The notes: generated by a model from the sequence alone, not told the origin. A DNA stretch of 41,212 bases from an uncultured Pelagibacteraceae bacterium (GCA_902617805.1 CACMYF010000008.1:1-41212), one strand, 5' to 3'; shown: positions 17,653 to 25,244, numbered from the stretch's first letter. Translations and numbers: made by a program.

Positions 17653-18450
17653 ATGTTTAAAAAATTAGCAATAACAATAATTTCTGTTTTTTTACTTGCT
17701 TTTAACGCTAATGCTGGTTCAGACAATGAATTAACAATAAACAAAGATCAACCAAAAGAAATTAAAGATTGTTTTGAAAAATTAAATAGAGTTACTTTTT
17801 CATTTAATCAAAGTTTGGATGCAGCAATAATCAAACCAATTGCCAAAGGTTATAGAAAATTGCCGGATCAGGTTCAAAAAGGAACTGAAAATGTAGTTAA
17901 CAATTTATCTAATCTAATAACAATTCCTAATAATGTTTTGCAGGGAGATATTAAATTAGCATTAATAAATACTGGAAGATTAGTTGTAAATACAACCGTT
18001 GGAATATTGGGTACAATCGATGTAGCCAACAAGATGGGGTTCCCAAAGTATGAAAAAGAAGATTATGGTCAAACTTTAGGAGCTTGGGGTGTGGGACCTG
18101 GCTGTTATTTAGTTCTTCCAGTTTTAGGACCTTCAAATTTAAGAGACACAGCCGGATCATTTGCAAATGTCATGGGAGGAGATCCTTGGTATAATGCATC
18201 ATCTCATGGCAATAATGAATTTTTAAGTGAACGAATTTTTCTTACATCCAAAGCTTTAAGCGGTATAAGCTTTAGATCAAATAATATTGAGTCGCTCGAT
18301 AATCTTGAAAAAAATTCAATTGATTTTTATGCATCAGTAAGAAGTTTGTACACACAAGACAGGGAAAACAAAATTAAAAATAATCAAAGAGGAAGCATTG
18401 AAGTTCTCTATAAAAATGAAGAAGACTGGGAAGAAATAGATAGTCAATAA
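17653..18450 (+). CDS. mlaA: MlaA/VacJ family outer-membrane lipid asymmetry protein
   Basis: MlaA removes phospholipids from the outer leaflet of the outer membrane and passes them to MlaC. The 265-residue product has a signal peptide (residues 1-21, ending in ANA), then the family hallmarks: FEKLNRVTFSFN, a NNLSNLITIPNNVLQGD helix region, GRLVVNTTVGILGTID, and ETLG-like GQTLGAWGVGPGCYLVLPVLGPSN. Most MlaA proteins are lipoproteins; here no lipobox cysteine follows the signal, and the first Cys (40) is well inside the mature protein. mlaC follows after 21 bases. Confidence 0.93.
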   Translation: MFKKLAITIISVFLLAFNANAGSDNELTINKDQPKEIKDCFEKLNRVTFSFNQSLDAAIIKPIAKGYRKLPDQVQKGTENVVNNLSNLITIPNNVLQGDIKLALINTGRLVVNTTVGILGTIDVANKMGFPKYEKEDYGQTLGAWGVGPGCYLVLPVLGPSNLRDTAGSFANVMGGDPWYNASSHGNNEFLSERIFLTSKALSGISFRSNNIESLDNLEKNSIDFYASVRSLYTQDRENKIKNNQRGSIEVLYKNEEDWEEIDSQ

Positions 18451-18471
18451 CTTAATTCTTTATTAATAAAT

Positions 18472-19053
18472 ATGAAAAAAATAATTTTAATATTATTATT
18501 ATTAAATCTAAACAACCATGTTTACTCAATTGAACCAGATGTTTTTGTTCAATCTACAGTAAATAGAGCATCTCAGATACTTTCAAAAAATATTTCTAAA
18601 GAGGAAAAAATTGATAAATTAAAGAGTATCGCTAAAGAGACTGTTGATATTAAAGGAGTGGGTTTTTATTCACTTGGTTCAACTAGAAAAACGTTAAACG
18701 ATAATCAAAAAAAACAATATCTTTTTTTATTTGAAAATTATTTTTTAAAAAGCTTTTCTAGTAGATTATCAGAATATACAAATCCTGAAATTGATGTAAC
18801 TAACAAAGAAGTATTAAATAAAAATTATACAATAGTTAATAGTATTTTAGTAGCTACAGAAAACAGACCTGAAGTAAAAATTGACTGGCGAATTTACACA
18901 AAGAACCCAAACAATCCACTAATCAGAGATTTAATAATAGAAGGTCTCAGCCTAGCTAGAACTCAAAAAGAGGAATTCGCATCAATTCTAAATTCTAACG
19001 ATGGTGACATTAACGCTCTTTTTAAAACTTTAGAAGAATTTTCAAAAAATTAA
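18472..19053 (+). CDS. mlaC: Periplasmic phospholipid shuttle MlaC (Ttg2D family)
   Basis: MlaC carries phospholipid across the periplasm between MlaA and the MlaFEDB transporter. The 193-residue product has a signal peptide (about 1-19, ending VYS). The body fits the family: an N-terminal helical stretch, then FYSLGSTRKTLNDNQKKQY, FENYFLKSFSSRLSEY, and a beta segment containing VKIDWRIYT and IRDLIIEGLSLARTQKEEF. Length is normal. No mlaFED genes occur nearby, so the transporter must be encoded elsewhere. Confidence 0.92.
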   Translation: MKKIILILLLLNLNNHVYSIEPDVFVQSTVNRASQILSKNISKEEKIDKLKSIAKETVDIKGVGFYSLGSTRKTLNDNQKKQYLFLFENYFLKSFSSRLSEYTNPEIDVTNKEVLNKNYTIVNSILVATENRPEVKIDWRIYTKNPNNPLIRDLIIEGLSLARTQKEEFASILNSNDGDINALFKTLEEFSKN

Positions 19054-19068
19054 ATGCTTAATAAAGAG

Positions 19069-19113
19069 TGGTGGGCCCGCCAGGACTCGAACCTGGGACC
19101 AATACATTATGAG
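19069..19113 (-). repeat. Left attachment-site repeat: truncated copy of the tRNA 3' part
   Basis: These 45 bases are identical to 20827-20871, the 3' part of the intact CAU tRNA gene (CCA end, T arm, variable loop, anticodon 3' stem and anticodon loop). Similarity continues for about seven more bases with two mismatches, then stops. The D arm and 5' acceptor strand are missing, so this is not a tRNA gene. It is the expected displaced half of a tRNA split by site-specific integration. Confidence 0.9.
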
Positions 19114-19175
19114 AGTCCTGAGAAAATCCAAATTAACATAGTAATACTTTGCTTATTTAAATTTGATTTTAATTC

Positions 19176-19199
19176 TTACACAATTTCGTACACAACGAA
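19176..19199 (-). repeat. Left inner repeat, probable integrase arm-type site
   Basis: The 24-base unit matches 20733-20756 with two differences. On the minus strand it contains two TTGTGTA heptamers 12 bases apart separated by CGAAA. A further related AGTGTACG, in the other orientation, sits at 19222-19229 next to the stop of the following gene. Tandem short direct repeats near an att core are typical of integrase arm sites; binding is inferred. Confidence 0.55.
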
Positions 19200-19230
19200 A
19201 AAATGAAATTAAAGAAATAAAAGTGTACGT

Positions 19231-19800
19231 TTAATCAAATTCACCCTCTTTAGTCATCACTGGTAAATCAAACATTATATCTCTTAATTTTTTTTTGTAT
19301 TTTTCTAGGTCTATAAATTCGTAATATTTTATAAAATTTGATGTTTCTGTAACGTTATATATTTCTAATCTTTTAAAAAAATATTCCATAAAGTTAATTC
19401 TTCGCTCTATGTATAATAATTTTGCTTCCTCCATTTCACTATATGCCATAGCGTGCATTTCTAAGGATGCGGGAAACCAATGAGCTTTATAATAATCATC
19501 TAAATTAAATAAATCAGATGGTTTCCAGATAATTTTTCTATTACCAAATCCAAGATCTTTAACAAAGTTTTGAAACATCCCGCCCCCATCTTCAGTAGCA
19601 AATGGAACTCTAGGATGAGCTTGGGTTCTATCAGTTATATCTAAAAAGATACCCTCTAAATGTTGCAGCTGACCGTATTTTGTATTTCCTTTTTCGATTA
19701 GTTCTTCCATACCTTTGTGAAGTTCTTTTGCAAACTCATAATCTTGATTTTCAAAATAAATATTTGTTCTTTTTTGAAAATAATTACGGATAAAGTTCAT
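19231..19800 (-). CDS. Hypothetical protein, soluble, last gene of island cassette
   Basis: I do not recognise this 189-residue protein. It has no signal peptide or membrane segment. It is rich in aromatic and charged residues, with a glycine stretch (ATEDGGGMFQNF, about residues 69-80) and a long probable helical region in the C-terminal half with several Glu, Met, Tyr and Arg residues around HWFPASLEMHAMAYSEMEEA. An in-frame TTG at 19809 directly after the previous stop could add three residues; the ATG at 19800 is preferred. It ends beside the left inner repeat. The tight junction with the upstream membrane protein suggests a joint role. Confidence 0.75.
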   Translation of the reverse strand: MNFIRNYFQKRTNIYFENQDYEFAKELHKGMEELIEKGNTKYGQLQHLEGIFLDITDRTQAHPRVPFATEDGGGMFQNFVKDLGFGNRKIIWKPSDLFNLDDYYKAHWFPASLEMHAMAYSEMEEAKLLYIERRINFMEYFFKRLEIYNVTETSNFIKYYEFIDLEKYKKKLRDIMFDLPVMTKEGEFD

Positions 19801-19809
19801 TAATTTCAA

Positions 19810-20124
19810 TTATTTGCGTGAAGAAGCTCCCATTGAAGCATAAATAATTATCATAATAAAAAAAATAATTCCCATTAATAGAGATTTTTCATAATAGATG
19901 TCTGAAAATTTTTCATATACTATTTTGGAATCAGCCAAAGTTTGAACTATTAATCTAAAAGGAAAAAAAATTAAATCTTCAAAACTATCAAAGCCATATT
20001 TCAAAATTGAGAAAAAAGAAATTACAAGGAGAATCAAAAATTTACCAACTAACCAAATAACACTTAAAGAAACCCATAAAGGAAAGGTAAATACGATCCA
20101 TATAAAGTGTCCTAAATTTTCCAT
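19810..20124 (-). CDS. Hypothetical small membrane protein, island cassette
   Basis: The 104-residue product is not recognised. It has a long N-terminal hydrophobic region (about 6-44, possibly two helices), a central amphipathic part with aromatic and acidic residues (FDSFEDLIFFPF), and a C-terminal transmembrane helix (about 82-98) ending in a short basic tail. It overlaps or abuts the following gene with no gap, so translation of the two is probably coupled. Confidence 0.7.
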   Translation of the reverse strand: MENLGHFIWIVFTFPLWVSLSVIWLVGKFLILLVISFFSILKYGFDSFEDLIFFPFRLIVQTLADSKIVYEKFSDIYYEKSLLMGIIFFIMIIIYASMGASSRK

Positions 20125-20153
20125 ATAGTTAAAAAAATTACCAAAATTTTAAT

Positions 20154-20387
20154 TTAAAAACATCTAATTTTAAATGAATTTGGAAAAATTCCCTTTTCTG
20201 AGGTAGTCTCACAAAGCTTTTCAACTACTCTTGTTACTCCACGTTCAAAAATTTTATTTCTGGCTGGATCAAGGCCATAATCTCCCGCTTTAGCTTCAGA
20301 GATTAAACTATCTTTAAAAATTTGAACATTTAAGATGATTATTCCTATAGCAATTATTGTTAAAATTGATTTAGTATATTTATCCAT
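20154..20387 (-). CDS. Hypothetical small single-pass membrane or exported protein, island cassette
   Basis: The start chosen is the ATG at 20387, because AAAGGAGA lies at ideal distance upstream; this is one of the few strong Shine-Dalgarno sites in the window. The frame is open to 20423 but the longer form lacks such a signal. The 77-residue product has a hydrophobic helix (about 6-24) and a short extracytoplasmic-type tail with ISEAKAG, which could be a cleavage site. Two cysteines (in KLCETT and IRCF) near the C-terminus could form a disulfide. No function is recognised. Confidence 0.7.
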   Translation of the reverse strand: MDKYTKSILTIIAIGIIILNVQIFKDSLISEAKAGDYGLDPARNKIFERGVTRVVEKLCETTSEKGIFPNSFKIRCF

Positions 20388-20425
20388 AAAGTCTCCTTTC
20401 TTTTGTAAAAAAAGTTTAAACATTT

Positions 20426-20692
20426 TTAAAACAAACTTCCAATACCTATAACTACTATTGCAAAAATGATTATTAAAATTATTGAATTTTTATTATTGCT
20501 AGCTTCGTAATGCTGAAAACACATACCATTATGTTTTTCTCTAACACCTGAAAGATTATAACATCCGTCTATAATACATTTGGGACTTTTGTCAGAAAAT
20601 ACTGTTGTAGGTGCAGGAACACCGCACTTTGGACAATTGCTAGCTTTATCTGAAACATCATTACCACACTCTTTACATTCATAAATTGCCAT
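20426..20692 (-). CDS. Zinc-ribbon membrane-anchored protein, first gene of island cassette
   Basis: The 88-residue product starts with a treble-clef/zinc-ribbon motif, CKECG...CPKCG (Cys at 6, 9, 20, 23), as in short zinc-ribbon domains. A second Cys/His cluster follows (C39, C44, C58, H61) that could bind another metal. The C-terminus is a transmembrane helix (about 69-87), so the metal domains probably face the cytoplasm. It is the promoter-proximal gene of the island and separated by 38 bases from the next. The partner of the ribbon (nucleic acid or protein) cannot be told. Confidence 0.75.
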   Translation of the reverse strand: MAIYECKECGNDVSDKASNCPKCGVPAPTTVFSDKSPKCIIDGCYNLSGVREKHNGMCFQHYEASNNKNSIILIIIFAIVVIGIGSLF

Positions 20693-20732
20693 TAAAAAAC
20701 ATTATCAGACTAGTACATTTCAAAAAAGTTAA

Positions 20733-20756
20733 TTACACAATTTCGTATACAATGAA
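20733..20756 (-). repeat. Right inner repeat, probable integrase arm-type site
   Basis: This matches the left unit at 19176-19199 in 22 of 24 bases and in the same orientation. It lies 70 bases from the right core repeat and upstream of the zinc-ribbon gene. On the minus strand it carries TTGTATA and TTGTGTA heptamers 12 bases apart. The rest of 20693-20826 shows no gene. Confidence 0.55.
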
Positions 20757-20826
20757 GGCTTCATCTCTTCATTTTTTTGAAAAATTTTATAAAATTTAAA
20801 TTTTTTAACGTTGATTTTACTAGATT

Positions 20827-20903
20827 TGGTGGGCCCGCCAGGACTCGAACCTGGGACCAATACATTATGAGTGTACTGCTCTAACCAACTGAGCTACAGG
20901 CCC
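20827..20903 (-). tRNA. tRNA with CAU anticodon, probably tRNA-Ile2 (lysidine-modified)
   Basis: The 77-base gene folds into a full cloverleaf: a 7-bp acceptor (GGGCCTG with CGGGCCC, one U-G pair), D arm GCTC/GAGC, anticodon loop CTCATAA, T stem CCAGG/CCTGG with TTCGAGT loop, discriminator A, and encoded CCA. CAU could be Met or Ile2. The C4-G69 and C5-G68 acceptor pairs are recognised by TilS in E. coli tRNA-Ile2, so Ile2 is favoured. The 3' part serves as the integration site of the adjacent island. Confidence 0.93.
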
Positions 20904-20961
20904 AAAGCTCATACTAATTATATCATTTTTATATAGTTATCAATTGAAGATAATTTTTAAT

Positions 20962-21036
20962 TGGTGGGCCGTGTTGGTTACGCTCCAACTACCCCTGCAA
21001 TGTCAATGCAGTACTCTACTATTGAGCTAACGGCCC
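20962..21036 (-). tRNA. tRNA-Val (GAC) with atypical D and T loops
   Basis: All four stems pair: acceptor GGGCCGT/ACGGCCC, D stem GCTC/GAGT, anticodon stem CTGCA/TGCAG with loop TTGACAT (anticodon GAC), and T stem GTTGG/CCAAC. Discriminator A and CCA are encoded. The T loop is AGCGTAA instead of the usual TTCGANT form, and the D loop is only AATAGTA, lacking the GG pair. It begins four bases after the rpoD stop on the same strand, so it may be processed from the rpoD transcript. Confidence 0.85.
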
Positions 21037-21040
21037 TATA

Positions 21041-22864
21041 TTAACTTTCTAAGAAACTTTTTAATTGCTTAGATCTGCTTGGGTGTTTTAACTTTCTAAG
21101 TGCTTTAGCTTCAATTTGTCTTATCCTTTCACGAGTTACAGAAAACTGTAGTCCAACTTCTTCTAAAGTATGATCAGTATTCATTCCAACTCCGAACCTC
21201 ATTCTCAACACTCTTTCTTCTCTAGGGGTTAATGTTGATAAAATTTTAGTAGTTGCTTCACCTAAATTTGATTTTATAGCTTGTTCTAGAGGTGCTAAAG
21301 CTTTTGTGTCCTCTATAAAATCTCCTAAACTACTGTCTTCCTCATCGCCGACGGGCTTTTCTAATGATACAGGTTCTTTTGATATTTTTAGAACTTTTCT
21401 TACTTTGTCTAATGGCATTCTTAATTTTTTTGCTAATTCTTCTGGCGTTGCTTCTCTTCCAAACTCACTAAGGATTAATCTTTGTGTACGAACTATTTTA
21501 TTGATTGTTTCTATCATATGGACTGGGATACGAATAGTTCTTGCTTGATCGGCAATAGATCTTGTTATTGCTTGTCTAATCCACCATGTTGCATATGTTG
21601 AAAACTTATAACCTCTTCTATATTCAAATTTATCAACAGCCTTCATCAATCCAATATTACCCTCTTGAATTAAATCTAAAAATTGAAGACCTCTATTTGT
21701 ATATTTTTTTGCTATAGAAATAACTAATCTTAAATTTGCTTCTACCATTTCTTTTTTTGCAATTCTTGACTCTTTTTCACCTTTTTGAATTCTACTGACT
21801 AGCTTTTTAAAATCTGTTACTGAAATTCCTAGTTTGTGACTTATTTCAATTAACCTTTCTCTTATATTTTTAAATTCATCTTTATTCTTCATAAAAAACT
21901 GTTTCCAAATAGAATTTGTATCTAAAAATTTTTTAAGATTTGGATTTATCTCATTACCAACATAAAATTTAATAAATTCATTTCTTGGAATTTTATGGTC
22001 CATTGCGAGTCTTAATAAGTTTCCTTCTAAAGAGATTATTTTTTTATTTTCTACATAGTGTTTCTGAACTAGTTCCTCTAAAACTGATGGGGATAATTGA
22101 AGGGATTTTATATTTTCTAATATCTCGTTAACTATTTTTTCATATCCTTTTTCTTTAGCTAATGAAAAATTTTGGGAGTTTAAAACACAATCTAATTTTT
22201 CTTTTTGATACTTTATTAATTTTGTATATTCTTTAGTTAAAGTATGTACCGTTTTTAAAACCTTGGGTTTAATTTCAGTTTCCATTGCGGCAAGAGTAGG
22301 ATTAAAGTCATCATCCTCATCTGATGAACCTTCTTCTTTATCTGTTTCTCCAGAATTTTTTTGCTTGGCACTTGGTCCAGTTGTCTCGTCTTCCATATAA
22401 TTAGTATCTATATCTATGATTTCACGAATAAGTATTTCATCTTTTTGTAATTGTTCATTCCAATCAAAAAATTGTTGTGCAGTAATAGGGCTTTGAGAAA
22501 GAGCAATCAACATTACATCTTTTCCAGCTTCGATTCTTTTTGCTATTGCAATTTCACCTTCTCTCGAAAGTAATTCAACTCCTCCCATTTCACGAAGATA
22601 CATTCGTATAGGATCATCACTTTTTTCAATAGTTTTATTTTCTTCTTTGTTTAAATTTTCTTTCTTTTTTAATCCTTTGAAGTCAGATTTTTTTTCAACT
22701 AAAGTAACATTTTCATCTAAAATATGGATAAATGCCTGTGCTAAATTTTCATCAGAAAGATTTCTTTTTCCTAAAGATTTGCTTAACTCTTCGTAAGTTA
22801 TAAAACCTCTATGGGTTCCTCGACCCATAAGCCTAGCAAATGATTTTGTAATAATTCTTTCCAC
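21041..22864 (-). CDS. rpoD: Primary sigma factor RpoD (sigma70)
   Basis: RpoD directs RNA polymerase to housekeeping promoters. The 607-residue protein has a short region 1.1 (about 8-58), region 1.2 beginning [12 protein letters not shown] at 84, and a non-conserved acidic segment. Regions 2.1-2.4 contain [22 protein letters not shown] and [10 protein letters not shown], then region 3. Region 4.2 carries [17 protein letters not shown]. The start is GTG at 22864: a stop codon lies four codons upstream in frame and no closer ATG keeps region 1.1. It follows dnaG by 67 bases, the usual macromolecular-synthesis arrangement. Confidence 0.98.
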   Translation of the reverse strand: MERIITKSFARLMGRGTHRGFITYEELSKSLGKRNLSDENLAQAFIHILDENVTLVEKKSDFKGLKKKENLNKEENKTIEKSDDPIRMYLREMGGVELLSREGEIAIAKRIEAGKDVMLIALSQSPITAQQFFDWNEQLQKDEILIREIIDIDTNYMEDETTGPSAKQKNSGETDKEEGSSDEDDDFNPTLAAMETEIKPKVLKTVHTLTKEYTKLIKYQKEKLDCVLNSQNFSLAKEKGYEKIVNEILENIKSLQLSPSVLEELVQKHYVENKKIISLEGNLLRLAMDHKIPRNEFIKFYVGNEINPNLKKFLDTNSIWKQFFMKNKDEFKNIRERLIEISHKLGISVTDFKKLVSRIQKGEKESRIAKKEMVEANLRLVISIAKKYTNRGLQFLDLIQEGNIGLMKAVDKFEYRRGYKFSTYATWWIRQAITRSIADQARTIRIPVHMIETINKIVRTQRLILSEFGREATPEELAKKLRMPLDKVRKVLKISKEPVSLEKPVGDEEDSSLGDFIEDTKALAPLEQAIKSNLGEATTKILSTLTPREERVLRMRFGVGMNTDHTLEEVGLQFSVTRERIRQIEAKALRKLKHPSRSKQLKSFLES

Positions 22865-22931
22865 GATAATTTGAGTTTAAATGTCTTATATAATGTCAAT
22901 TATATAAAAATCTATTAATAATTTAGACAGT

Positions 22932-24707
22932 TTAATTGAGATTCTGCTTTTTTTTGAGCTCTTTTAACTCATTAAATGTAGTCTCGCTCATATCCAATGA
23001 AAACTTCGATTCTAATTCCTGGATTCTGAACTCAAGATCATAATTCATCAAATCCCTAGAAATATCCTCTAATAATTCTATTATTTTTTGATCATCATCT
23101 GATTGATTTTTTAAAATATGCTTAATCGGGGCAAATTTGTTTATTTTTTCTATTAATTGAACATCCAAGTTAAGATCTTGAATTGTAATTTGTGAATCAG
23201 AATTTAATTTTTCTACAATCATTTCAAATATTTTTTTATTAGACTCAGTAAATAATTTAATATTTTCAATCAAATGAATATTTGCTTGCAACAAATCTAA
23301 TTTATTTATGACTATATACAATAAAGAAAACTCTTTTAATTCAACTCCAGTCAAAGACTGACTTTCATGAAAATATTTTTTTGTACTTTCTAAAGATTTT
23401 GTTTTATTTGAATAAAATCTTTTATTATTTTGGTTGGAATGTGGCGTTAACTCAGCAATTTTTTCTAAAAAATATTCCAAAACATATTTTTTTATAAAAT
23501 CATCTTTTATTGTATTTGCAATTCCTCTTAGTTTTTTCTCAAAAATAGCCATAGATGATGGATTATTTTTAGTTTGTTTTTTATAATGACTAAAAATAAA
23601 TTTATGAATGGATAATTTGCTCTGCTTTGTAAAATCTTCAAAATTAGCCTTACCATTTTTATTTACATAGCTATCTGGATCTTCTTTATCTGGCAAAAAT
23701 AAAAATGAAATTTGTTTTTCTGGTTTTAGTTCTTTGATTGAATTTTCAGCTGCTCTAACAGCAGCTTTATATCCACTTTCATCACCGTCAAAACAAATTA
23801 TGATATCATCAAAAAATTGGTTTAAAGTTAAAATTTGTTTGTCGGTTAAAGATGTACCAAGATTTGCTACTGCGTTATCTATTCCATTTTTACTAAGACC
23901 TAAAACATCCATATATCCTTCAACCAGATAAATATGATCAATTTTATTAGAAAGTTTTCTTGCTAGATCTAAATTATATAAATTTGATCCTTTTTTAAAA
24001 AAATTAGTTTCAGGTGAATTTATATATTTGGCTAAGTAATCTAAATTTTCAATTATTCTTCCACCTAAAGCTATTGGTTGACCTGAAATATTATTTATTG
24101 GAAATATTAATCGACCTCTAAATCTTTCAACATAAATTTTTTTTTTCTCGTCTAAATAAAATAAACCAGTTTCTGCTAAAGTTTGTTCATTATAATCTTT
24201 TTTTAATTTTTCAAAAAAATTCGGATTTTTGTCTATGTATCCTATTTTGAATTTTTTTACTTCACCTTTACTTAGTGATCTATTTTTTAAATAATCTCTA
24301 GCAATCGAATAATCCTCGTTTTTTAAAAGTTCATTGTGATAAAAATCTACATACTGACTATAAATAGATTTGTACTCATTCCATTTTTTCTCTCTTTCTT
24401 CATCATGTTTTGAAAACATATATGGCTGCATACCTGCTAATTGGGCTAAATATTTAACTGCTTCACCAAATTTTAAATTTTGAGTTTTCATTACAAAATC
24501 AAAAATGTTGCCATGTTCTGAAGTTGCAAAACAATGATAAAATTCTTTTTCATCATTCACGGTAAATGAAGGTGTTTTTTCATTTTTGAAAGGTGATAAT
24601 CCTACAAATTCTTTACCTCTTTTTTTTAAGGAAACAGTTTTTGTTACAACCGTTGAGACTTTCAACCTATTTTTAATTTCATCAAGATACTCTTTTGGGT
24701 ATTTCAT
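22932..24707 (-). CDS. dnaG: DNA primase DnaG with degenerate zinc-binding motif
   Basis: DnaG makes RNA primers at the replication fork. The 591-residue protein has the N-terminal CHC2-like domain, an RNA polymerase core with a Toprim region (LVEGYMDVL, FDGDESGYKA, DPDSYV), and a C-terminal helicase-interacting region. Length is normal. In the N-terminal domain the usual CPFH...CxxC ligands are replaced by Ser38, Lys41, Cys59 and Thr62, so three of four zinc ligands are gone although the flanking NEKTPSFTVN and FYHCF blocks remain. The ATG overlaps the yqeY TGA. Confidence 0.96.
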   Translation of the reverse strand: MKYPKEYLDEIKNRLKVSTVVTKTVSLKKRGKEFVGLSPFKNEKTPSFTVNDEKEFYHCFATSEHGNIFDFVMKTQNLKFGEAVKYLAQLAGMQPYMFSKHDEEREKKWNEYKSIYSQYVDFYHNELLKNEDYSIARDYLKNRSLSKGEVKKFKIGYIDKNPNFFEKLKKDYNEQTLAETGLFYLDEKKKIYVERFRGRLIFPINNISGQPIALGGRIIENLDYLAKYINSPETNFFKKGSNLYNLDLARKLSNKIDHIYLVEGYMDVLGLSKNGIDNAVANLGTSLTDKQILTLNQFFDDIIICFDGDESGYKAAVRAAENSIKELKPEKQISFLFLPDKEDPDSYVNKNGKANFEDFTKQSKLSIHKFIFSHYKKQTKNNPSSMAIFEKKLRGIANTIKDDFIKKYVLEYFLEKIAELTPHSNQNNKRFYSNKTKSLESTKKYFHESQSLTGVELKEFSLLYIVINKLDLLQANIHLIENIKLFTESNKKIFEMIVEKLNSDSQITIQDLNLDVQLIEKINKFAPIKHILKNQSDDDQKIIELLEDISRDLMNYDLEFRIQELESKFSLDMSETTFNELKELKKKQNLN

Positions 24708-25168
24708 TGTTTGTTCAATAATTCTTTAATCATTGATCCTGCTTTTGAAAAATCGATTTCGTCTGCATGAGTTTTTTTTAGTTCACCCATAACTTTTCCC
24801 ATGTCTTTTATTGAATTTGCTCCAATTTTCGAAATAACATCTGCACAAATTTTATTAGTTTCCTCTTCACTAAGCTGCTTTGGTAGGAAACTTGTTAAAA
24901 TATCATGCTCATTTTGCTCAACCTCTAAAAGGTCTGTTCTATTATTTTTTTTATAGATATCAATCGATTCGGCTCGTTGTTTAACCATTTTTTTTAAAAG
25001 TTTCTTAATGTCCTCATCATCAGTTTCTTTTTTGTTAGGGCCTGATCTGTTAACAATATCCAAATCCTTAATCGAAGATAATATTAACCTATAGGTTGAT
25101 ATTTTATTTTTATCTTTAGATTTTAAAGCATTTTTATATTCGTTTTCGATGGTCTGTTTTAATGACAT
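24704..25168 (-). CDS. yqeY: YqeY/GatB-like protein
   Basis: YqeY proteins are about 150-residue helical proteins related to the tRNA-binding tail domain of GatB; their role is unclear. This 154-residue protein has the family pattern: RLILSSIKDLDI, KKMVKQRAESIDIYKKNNR, EQNEHDILTSFLPKQLSEEE, and the terminal DMGKVMGELKK segment. In many alphaproteobacteria it precedes dnaG-rpoD, as here, with a 4-base ATGA overlap. It diverges from carA across 126 bases. Confidence 0.9.
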   Translation of the reverse strand: MSLKQTIENEYKNALKSKDKNKISTYRLILSSIKDLDIVNRSGPNKKETDDEDIKKLLKKMVKQRAESIDIYKKNNRTDLLEVEQNEHDILTSFLPKQLSEEETNKICADVISKIGANSIKDMGKVMGELKKTHADEIDFSKAGSMIKELLNKQ

Positions 25169-25244
25169 AATTTTTTAATCTACTTTAAAGAAAAAATTCT
25201 TCAAAAGAAAAATTGTTTTTTTACAATTTTATATTACATCTGTG

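Larger units (their letters stand above)
19069..20871. mobile_element. tRNA-anchored mini genomic island without integrase
   Basis: Perfect 45-bp direct repeats bound the element; the right copy belongs to an intact tRNA gene. Just inside each end is a 24-bp repeat (22/24 identical) in the same orientation, 62 and 70 bases from the core. On excision the circle junction would have a core flanked by these repeats on both sides, like the arms of a tyrosine-recombinase attP. The interior of about 1.7 kb holds four minus-strand genes of unknown function. No recombinase, replication or phage structural gene is visible. It may be a cargo remnant, or a satellite moved by an integrase encoded elsewhere. 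Flanking genes are mlaC and the tRNA-Val/rpoD region. Confidence 0.8.

Noticed and set aside
19069-19120. A second tRNA gene at the left end of the island
   Set aside because: Only the 3' part is present. After the anticodon loop the sequence departs from the tRNA and the D arm and 5' acceptor strand are absent, so no cloverleaf is possible.
20827-20903. Annotation as elongator tRNA-Met
   Set aside because: CAU alone does not decide, but the C4-G69 and C5-G68 pairs fit TilS recognition of tRNA-Ile2 better. Met is not excluded.
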